A stretch of DNA of 13,640 bases from an uncultured bacterium (GTDB taxonomy: Bacteria; Patescibacteriota; Gracilibacteria; Absconditabacterales; Absconditicoccaceae). Positions 7,744 through 13,640 of this stretch are shown here, one piece after another. The notes under the pieces were generated by a model. The model saw nothing but the letters and a program-made list of their open reading frames with translations. It had not been told where the DNA came from and ran no database searches. The translations under genes were made by a program, and so were the position numbers. The first letter of the stretch is position 1. Each line of letters opens with the position of its first letter. The stretch covers positions 1 through 13,640 of the forward strand of contig CALCYP010000086.1 of the NCBI GenBank assembly GCA_937906635.1, given 5' to 3'.

Positions 7744-8931
7744 ATGTGTGTTTTGCGTTGAATTGATAGATTATTAGCGTGGATTATGATTTGATTGATA
7801 AAAATTTATCAAAAGACATTGTCGCCTGATGAATGAATATTTTCACCAATATTCAAAGGTAGAATTTGTAGTCATGAGCCACACTGTAGTGAGTATTCAG
7901 TCCAAGTTTTCAAAAGATATGGCTTTATCCGTTGATTTCCAAAAATGGTAGAAAGAGTATTTTCTTGTAAATGATCAGATGAAAAAATTTATGATCCAGC
8001 ATATTACAGAGTGGTGTTTTTTTCATGAGCACCAATTGGAGTACCATTTTTGCAAAAATTACAAAATGATAAAAGGTTTGATGTGGTATGAGTTGTGACT
8101 ATGCCAGATGCTCCAAGCGGAAGATGAATGGAAGTAAAGCCAAATATTATCAAAAAAACCGCCATAGATCTTTGAATTGCGGATATCCAGACTCCAAATT
8201 CAATTCGTTTAGATTCAAAAAAATATTGATTACAAGCACAAGACTTGGCAGATTGGCTGAAATCAAAAGATGCTGATTTCTTTGTCGTAATAGCATACTG
8301 AAAAATTATGCCAAAAGAAATTTTGGATATGTCGCATTTTGGTCCAATAAATGTTCACGGTTCAATACTGCCAAAATATCGTGGAGCAAGTCCATTACAG
8401 TCAGCATTCCTCGAATGAGAAAAAGAATCTGGAATTACAATTATGAGGATGGACGAAAACATGGATGCATGAAATATGATTGATGTATTAAAATTTAAGT
8501 TGGATTTTGATTGGACGGTGAATGATTTAATCGACGCTGTGATGTCTAAATGACCAAAATTTTTGTGTGATACATTGGTTAATTATGCTAAATGATTGCT
8601 TGGTGAGGTAAAGCAAGAAGAGTCAAAAGCTACATATTGCAAAAAATTTGAAAAACAAGATGGAGAAATCAATCCATTCAGAGATGATTTGGATTCCATT
8701 TATCGTAAATATAGATGATTTTTTATGTGGCCAAAGATTTATTTTATGTTGAATGGAAAAAGGGTTGTGGTTGAAAATCTGAAATTAGATGAGAAAACTT
8801 TTGATGAAAATAAAAGTAAAGTTTTGATTGATTGAAAGACTTTAAATCCATGTGTACTAGATATTGTATTGAAACCTGAATGAAAAAAATGAATGGATTG
8901 GATTTCATTCAAGAGTGGATATATTAGATAA
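7744..8931 (+). CDS. fmt: YidD-Fmt fusion: membrane insertion factor plus methionyl-tRNA formyltransferase
   Basis: One 395-residue frame joins two normally separate proteins. Residues 1 to ~85 are YidD-like: an amphipathic start (LLAWIMIGLIKIYQKTLSP), then the conserved cysteine motif CSHEPHCSEYSVQVFKRYG (C42, C48) and GFIRGFPKMVERVFSCKG. YidD helps YidC insert membrane proteins. Residues ~88-395 are Fmt, which formylates Met-tRNA(fMet) using 10-formyltetrahydrofolate. VVFFSGAPIGVPFL begins the Rossmann core and TMPDAPSGRGMEVKP is the TxPDxPxGRG loop. The catalytic Asn and His stand at N203/H205 (NVHGSILPKYRGASP) and Asp at D241 (MDENMDAGNM), with the same 38-residue spacing as N106 to D144 in E. 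coli Fmt. A C-terminal OB-like domain (WPKIYFMLNGKRVVV) is present. No stop and no second start separate the halves. In-frame TGA glycines occur in both, so the frame is continuous under code 25. Confidence 0.9.
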
Positions 8932-9371
8932 TTAAAAATTAAGAATTAAGAATATTTCTCCCCAACTGTGAGGGGAATCACTTGCGGTGGTGGGAGTGTC
9001 TTGCCACTATGGGGAATGCCTGTCCCGTCTTTAGCGGGATTGCTTGCCGTAGGATAGTTGGGGATTACCCCCTCACCCCGATTTCATCGGGGAGCTCCCC
9101 CAAGGGAGCGATTTCCCTCAGTCCTGTTTCGCATTCCAGCTCCCCCAAGGGAGCAATGTTTGGCGAAAAATACCTCCCCATTGGGGAGGGGGACCACGAA
9201 GCTTGCTCAGCTATGCTGAGTGGTGGTGGGGGTTAACCCCCCTCGGCCCCGCAGGATTGCGGGGGCAGCTCCCCGTAGGGGAGCAATCCCACCCCTCACC
9301 CTGATAAATTTGGGATATCCCAGAGGGGAGTAATATATGAGACATAACTTTATCTTTTCAAAAATATATCA
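8932..9371. repeat. GC-rich palindromic repeat cluster, no gene
   Basis: This stretch is strikingly GC-rich against its AT-rich surroundings. It contains many short perfect hairpins: CCCCGA/TCGGGG (about 9076-9092), GCTCCC-CCAA-GGGAGC twice (9094-9109 and 9139-9154), CCTCCCC/GGGGAGG (9173-9189), CTCAGC/GCTGAG (9206-9220), CCCCGCA/TGCGGGG (9247-9264) and GCTCCCC-GTA-GGGGAGC (9268-9284). TGGGATATCCCA lies at 9311-9322. The arm TCCCCAACT (8959-8967) pairs with AGTTGGGGA (9056-9064), enclosing smaller hairpins. The open frames crossing it are low-complexity consequences of the repeats. It looks like a block of clustered interspersed palindromes. A terminator role for yidD-fmt is possible. Confidence 0.8.
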
Positions 9372-10439
9372 ATGTCAGAATTTAAAAACTCATTATCTCG
9401 ATCAATTTCTAAGTCCACCATTTTACACTATTGTGTGAAAAAATATTATTTTTCTACTTATTCAAATCATTTAAAAGATATTGATTTATGATTGCGAAAT
9501 GATGCTATGGTAGCCAAAAATATAAAAAGTCTGGCAATGCGATTGGGTGAATGTTTACATGATTTGATGTCTGATTATTTGCATTTATTAAAGAGTAATC
9601 AAGATTCATCTGAAAGTATCGAGAAAACCAAGATCTCATTGATTGCAAAAATGGATAGAGATTTCCAAATTTCAAAAAATAGAGATTACACCAAATACAA
9701 TTCAGATTTAAAATTTGGACTTACAGAACATTATTACAAAGAAAATATTGATTGATTGTATTCTCAATGAAAAAATGCGATGATTGAGAGCTTTGACAAC
9801 TTTTGCAAAAGTGAATTAAATTTCGAGATAAAACAATATTTCCAAGATCCTGAAAATATTATTTTTATTGAGCCAAAAGAGAAAAATTTTGAATCAATGA
9901 AAATAGAAATTGACAACATCCCTGATTTGATGTGAATAAATGTATATGCTCAACCAGATTTTGGGATAATCACAAAGGATAAAAAATATATAATTTATGA
10001 TTGGAAAAGTGGTAGAATACCACAAAAAGATCCAAATTTAATTTCAGATCAGTTGAAAGTTTATGCATACAAGGTTTTACAAAAAATTTGATTAGAGAAT
10101 TTAGATAATATTGATGTTTGGGCTTACGAAGTATTTCTCAAATGAATTGTGAAATTTGGATGAAAAATTACGAAACAAGATTTGCTTGATATTGAGCAGA
10201 AAATCATAGATGATGTAAATATCCAAAAGAATTTCCTTGTAAATAAAGATATAGAGTCAAATATTCCGATGGAAAGTAGTAATTTCGCTAGGACAAGCGA
10301 TCCGTACAAATGCAAAGATTGCACTTTTTATAGAGTATGCGAAGAATTGAAAAAATATGAAAAAATTTCGGATTTAAATTCCGTTCAAATGCCAGATGCA
10401 AATGAGGTGGAACATTCAGATGATGATTTCCCATTTTAA
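9372..10439 (+). CDS. PD-(D/E)XK nuclease with AddB/Cas4-like four-cysteine cluster
   Basis: This 355-residue protein belongs to the RecB/Cas4-type PD-(D/E)XK superfamily. The motifs are in order: PDFGIITKDKKYIIYDWKSG holds the catalytic Asp196, Asp210 and Lys212, and QLKVY (Gln227, Tyr231) is the QxxxY motif of RecB-like nucleases. Cys21, in TILHYCVKKYYF, and a C-terminal C-x2-C-x5-C (C314, C317, C323; YKCKDCTFYRVC) match the four-cysteine [4Fe-4S] staple of AddB, Dna2 and Cas4. Such enzymes cut single-stranded DNA or process ends, in repair or CRISPR adaptation. No cas genes or CRISPR array lie nearby and there is no helicase domain, so this is a stand-alone nuclease. The likely roles are end resection or recombination; Cas4 proper is shorter (about 200). 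The tail is very acidic (HSDDDFPF). The ATG at 9372 precedes the first conserved serine/cysteine helix. Confidence 0.82.
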
Positions 10440-10523
10440 TTTAACAAAGTTTAAATAAGTCAATAATATAATAGTAGAATTAAAAATGTATGTGTACATA
10501 TTGTTTTTAAATTTGTATTTTTT

Positions 10524-10551
10524 TTGTTTATTGGAATATTTTTGTTATAAT
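10524..10551 (+). promoter_or_regulatory. Promoter for the type IV pilus operon
   Basis: An extended -10 TGTTATAAT (TG at 10543-10544, TATAAT 10546-10551) follows a weak -35 TTGTTT (10524-10529) at 16 bases. Transcription would begin near 10558, about 30 bases before the first ATG. Confidence 0.55.
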
Positions 10552-10587
10552 TATTTGTGTAAAATTTTATTTTGTAAATAATATATC

Positions 10588-11151
10588 ATGGCTGGTAGTA
10601 TGAATATAAAAAAGATTAGTAAAAGCCAAAAATTGTTTAGATTGTCTTTGTGAATTTTGGTTTTAGTGGTTCTCTTGTTTGTAGGTGTTTTGTTGTTAAA
10701 TTTGACACAATCTGCCAAAATAAAGCATTTGGAAAATAAAATTGAAAGAAAGGAATCTCAATTGGAACAAGATGAATCTTCTAATGGATATAAGAAATTT
10801 TTGGCGGTGAAATCTTTGGAAAGTAAAACTTCCTGATTATTTTGGTATGAGCGTATTGAGAAAATTTCAGAGATACTTGATGATTTGAGAAACATTGATG
10901 AAGAAGATTTAGAATCAACTATTGAATTATCTGATTTTAATGTGAGTTTAGAAGAATTGTCTGTGAGAGGTGTTGTGTCTTCTTTGAAAGATTTATATTA
11001 TACAAATGCATCTTGAAAAATTAAAGCAGTATTAGATAGATTTGAAAGTTTGGATTTTATAGGAAAAATGACAATCAAAAAATATCAAAAAGTTGATGGA
11101 TGATTTGAATTCGTTTTATATGCTAATATAATAAACAATGACTGAAAATAA
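10588..11151 (+). CDS. Type IV pilus inner-membrane protein, PilN-like position
   Basis: The 187-residue product has a short basic cytoplasmic tail, one membrane segment (about residues 18-39, LSLGILVLVVLLFVGVLLLN), a coiled coil (KIKHLENKIERKESQLEQDE) and a C-terminal alpha/beta domain. This is the bitopic plan of PilN/PilO/GspL-M type alignment proteins that link the pilus platform to the cell envelope. Sequence alone does not name it. The call rests on topology and on its place ahead of a second similar protein, pilC and a prepilin. Its last codons overlap the start of the next gene by 14 bases (11138-11151), so the two are tightly coupled. If it is PilN, the usual preceding pilM is not adjacent; a nuclease gene is there instead. 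Confidence 0.6.
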
Positions 11152-11926
11152 AGACCTTTTGCAAAAGTTGATAACGGACGATAGTACTAGAAAATTTGAT
11201 AATGTGGGGATTGGCGACTCTTCAGACAAGGATGAAATAATGACAGTATCTAGAATTGTACAAGTGAGATATAGATTTTATGCTGTATGAGTACTTTTGT
11301 TGATATTGATAGTATTATTTAGATTATTTTTACCAGCACTTGATAAATATGATGCGAAAAAAGCACAAGCATTGACTTTGAAAATGAATTTAGAGAGCTT
11401 AGAAAATAGAGAAAGACAATATCAGGAAAGTATTTGATTTGTTGAAAGCATAAACCAAAATGCAGACCAAGTAGTAGAATGTATAAATAAATGAGAATCT
11501 TGTCAAGATTTGCCAAAAGAAATACAGAATCAACTTTGATTGGCTAAATCTTACCTTTTGACTAAAAACTTAGATAGTGAGAAAATGGATGTAAATGAAA
11601 AAAAAATAATAGAGAATATTGATATGTTTTTGTTGAAACTTGAGCCATTTTCTAATAATTCATTTGTTAATGGAACTTTATCTAAAATTTCTATATGAGA
11701 CAAAGAAAGTATTGATTGATTATACAAAGTGCCAGTACAAATTGATATAACATTTGATGATAAAGAATATTTGTTGGCATTTATAAATAATGTAGAAAAA
11801 TATGTGCCAGAAGATGATGCTGTACGTGTATTATATAAAATAGATAAAATTACATATGATGTCGTAAATTCTGACGATCCTCAGGATACGACAATTTATA
11901 TGAATTTATATTATTATGAAGAATAA
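11138..11926 (+). CDS. Type IV pilus inner-membrane protein, PilO-like
   Basis: The 262-residue product has a cytoplasmic N-terminus (~46 residues), one membrane span (FYAVGVLLLILIVLFRLFLP), a periplasmic coiled coil (KAQALTLKMNLESLENRERQ) and a C-terminal alpha/beta domain (VQIDITFDDKEYLLAFINNV). This is the PilO plan, in which PilN and PilO pair through coiled coils and ferredoxin-like domains. Two cysteines (VECINKGESCQD) are close together and could form a disulfide. Like its neighbour it is assigned from topology and gene order and cannot be told from GspM-like proteins. pilC follows after 21 bases. TGA codons interrupt it repeatedly under the standard code (YAVGVLL, QESIGF, ISIGDK). Confidence 0.6.
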
Positions 11927-11947
11927 TTTATAAATAATTAATTTAGA

Positions 11948-13069
11948 ATGGAAAACGCAACAAAACAACAATATAAAGCACATTGAATAGACCGTTATAT
12001 AGTTAGATTTTTGGAATCTAAAGATAAATCGTCTTTTCGTGGTAGTGATAAAATATTCTTTTTTAGGGAATTATCATATATGTTAAAATGATGAGTATGA
12101 TTGGTGAAAGCAGTTAGCGTTATTTCACAAGGAACTGATAATTATGCTGTCAGAGAGATTGCTAAATTGATAAACGAATATTTGTCTACATGAAAGAGCT
12201 TATCATACGCGATGGATAGATTACCAGATTATTTTGATGAATGAGACTGTAATGTGGTAAAAGCATGAGAAAAATCATGAAATTTAGTGACTGTCTTAGA
12301 TTCTTTAGCTCAAGAATATGAGTTTATTACAGAAATAAAAAATAAATATATTGGTGCACTTATATATCCAATAATTTTGATGGTTTTTGCAGTAATAGCT
12401 ATAATTGCATTATTTGGATTTATATTACCAGGTGTTTTTGATTTGGCAGTGTGAGTGTCTAATTCAGAATTGCCATTTGCCACAAGGTTGATGAAATGAA
12501 TTTCAGATTTTTTGATAAATAATCGAAAACTTTTATTGTGGATATTGTTGTGAATAGTTTTGTTTTGTTGGTTATACTTTTCTACAGAAAAATGAAAAAG
12601 AGCTTGGTTTAATTTATTATTATCAATCCCATTAATTGGTAAAATGACAAAATGTTATTATTTAGTTAGATGGTGTAGATATATGAGGTTGATGCTGAAA
12701 TCATGAATGAATTATATAGAGACATTTAAGACATTGAGAGATGTACTTTGAATACCTGCTTATCAAGAAATGATTGAAAGAGTTTTGTGATGATTACAAA
12801 AATGATCAAATATTTATGATTCATTAAAAGATGAAAAGGCATTGATACCAGCAAATGTCACTGTGCTTATCAAAGTATGAGAAGAAACGGCCAATTTGGA
12901 ATGATCTTTGCAAAATGTATTGAATATGTATCAAGAAGAATTAAATGTAACAATAAATAGTCTTTCAAAAGTACTTGAGCCAGTAATTTTGGTAGGTATA
13001 TGAATTATTGTAGTGCTTGTCGCATCTGGAGTATTTGGATTAATATTCCAAATTATGGAGGGAATTTAA
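11948..13069 (+). CDS. pilC: Type IV pilus platform protein PilC (GspF family)
   Basis: PilC is the inner-membrane platform on which the assembly ATPase works. The 373 residues hold the two repeated GspF domains. The first starts at FFFRELSYMLKGGVGLVKAV and includes the SLSYAMDRLPDYFDEGDCNVV and AGEKSGNLVTVLD motif. The second starts at LVRWCRYMRLMLKSGMNYIE, with the matching SLKDEKALIPANVTVLIKVG and EETANLEGSLQNV. Hydrophobic spans occur at IGALIYPIILMVFAVIAIIA, LLLWILLGIVLFCWLYF and the C-terminal VILVGIGIIVVLVASGVFGL. The conserved GE(K/E)(S/T)xxL motifs of both halves are intact. The N-terminal extension of longer PilC proteins is short here. The gene sits between the PilN/O-like pair and the prepilin. 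No pilB or pilT ATPase is in view. Confidence 0.9.
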
Positions 13070-13098
13070 TACCTTTTAAAATGTAAAAAACTTTTAAT

Positions 13099-13640
13099 AT
13101 GAATAAGAAGTGATTCACTTTAATAGAAATGTTGATTGTAATTGTAATAATTGGAATACTTTTGACATTATCAATGCGAATATCATGAGATCGTATACAA
13201 GTTTTAAAGACAAAATCGGTATGGGAGCAGGTTGTATACAATTATAACAATTTGTATGTAAAAAACTTATTGACTAACTATTATGGTCAAGAAATGTATG
13301 AAAATATGATAATAAGATTTTCAAAATGAGATACAAAATTAAATTATTTTTATGATATCTATTCTGATTCAGAGTCTGATAACGATCCATGGTTGTCAGA
13401 GATAGTACAATGATGAAAATATGAAGTAGAGAATGTATATTTTGATTGAAAAACTATTGGTGATAGTGCTTACCTAATTTTTGAGCCATATAAGATATGA
13501 TGTTTTTTGTCAAATGATTATACAGATTATGAGGGACCTTCATATAAAAAATTAGATATAGAATTATTGGTAAATACAAATAAAAAGTATTGTTTTGAAA
13601 TTTCATCTGATTTATGTAAATTAAAAGTTATTGATTGTAA
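13099..13640 (+). CDS. Type IV prepilin-like protein (cut by window end)
   Basis: The N-terminus MNKKG|FTLIEMLIVIVIIGIL is a classic class III signal: a short basic leader, cleavage after the glycine, methylatable Phe+1, Glu+5 and a hydrophobic helix that packs the pilus core. The -1 glycine is a TGA codon, so standard annotation would miss the motif. The visible 180 residues continue with VYNYNNLYVKNLL and a C-terminal domain having three cysteines (GCFLS, KYCFE, DLCKL), perhaps forming disulfides. It may be a major pilin, a minor pilin or a pseudopilin; the C-terminal domain is needed to decide. It starts 29 bases after pilC. The frame is still open at the last base. Confidence 0.9.

Noticed and set aside
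8088..8276. 62-residue plus-strand frame
   Set aside because: It is a shadow of fmt in another frame; the code-25 frame with all Fmt motifs runs straight through it.
8982..9236. 84-residue open frame on the plus strand
   Set aside because: It crosses the GC-rich palindromes and its Gly/Ser/Pro-rich product simply mirrors the repeats.
9372..10439. Cas4 of a CRISPR adaptation module
   Set aside because: No CRISPR repeats, cas1 or cas2 are visible nearby and the protein is longer than typical Cas4.
1..13640. Widespread pseudogenization
   Set aside because: The in-frame stops are only TGA, fall on conserved glycines, and the frames otherwise stay open with intact motifs, so recoding explains them.

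Overview
Organism. Almost every real gene here is broken by in-frame TGA codons under the standard code. Each becomes one intact frame if UGA is read as glycine. This can be tested at invariant glycines: UvrB DREGFLRS and LLREGIDLPE, the Walker A loop of a cytidylate kinase, and the -1 glycine of a type IV prepilin (KG|FTLIEM) are all TGA. Every complete gene ends in TAA or TAG, none in TGA. This is genetic code 25, known from Absconditabacteria (SR1) and Gracilibacteria (BD1-5), two ultra-small, host-associated candidate phyla. The DNA is AT-rich, and I saw no clear Shine-Dalgarno sequence before the starts I examined. I cannot choose between the two phyla from the sequence.

Layout. 1-337 holds palindromic interspersed repeats. 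338-1153 (-) is the C-terminal part of UvrB with no N-terminal half. 1185-2744 (-) is a 519-residue protein with a RelA/SpoT-like nucleotidyltransferase signature. 2936-3403 (+) is a small lipoprotein that uses no UGA glycine and may be a recent arrival. It ends at a strong terminator facing cmk (3429-3965, -). A TAGC-rich inverted repeat separates cmk from a secreted SIMPL-domain protein (4153-4911, +).

4978-7611 (-) is a four-gene cluster read right to left. It runs holA (DNA polymerase III delta), a secreted helical protein, a glutamate-racemase-like protein lacking both catalytic cysteines, and a DUF3781-like frame shifted by one base.

7744-8931 (+) is an uninterrupted fusion of YidD (membrane protein insertion factor) and Fmt (methionyl-tRNA formyltransferase). 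8932-9371 is a GC-rich palindrome cluster without genes. 9372-10439 (+) is a PD-(D/E)XK nuclease with four cysteines spaced as in AddB/Cas4-type iron-sulfur nucleases.

10588-13640 (+) is a type IV pilus operon: two small inner-membrane proteins in PilN/PilO positions, the platform protein PilC, and a prepilin cut by the window end.

How the genes fit together. The window is mostly housekeeping (replication, translation initiation, nucleotide metabolism, repair) plus a pilus locus of the kind such episymbionts may use for host contact. The most notable points are the YidD-Fmt fusion, the cysteine-less racemase relative, the headless UvrB and the divergent RelA/SpoT-like protein.
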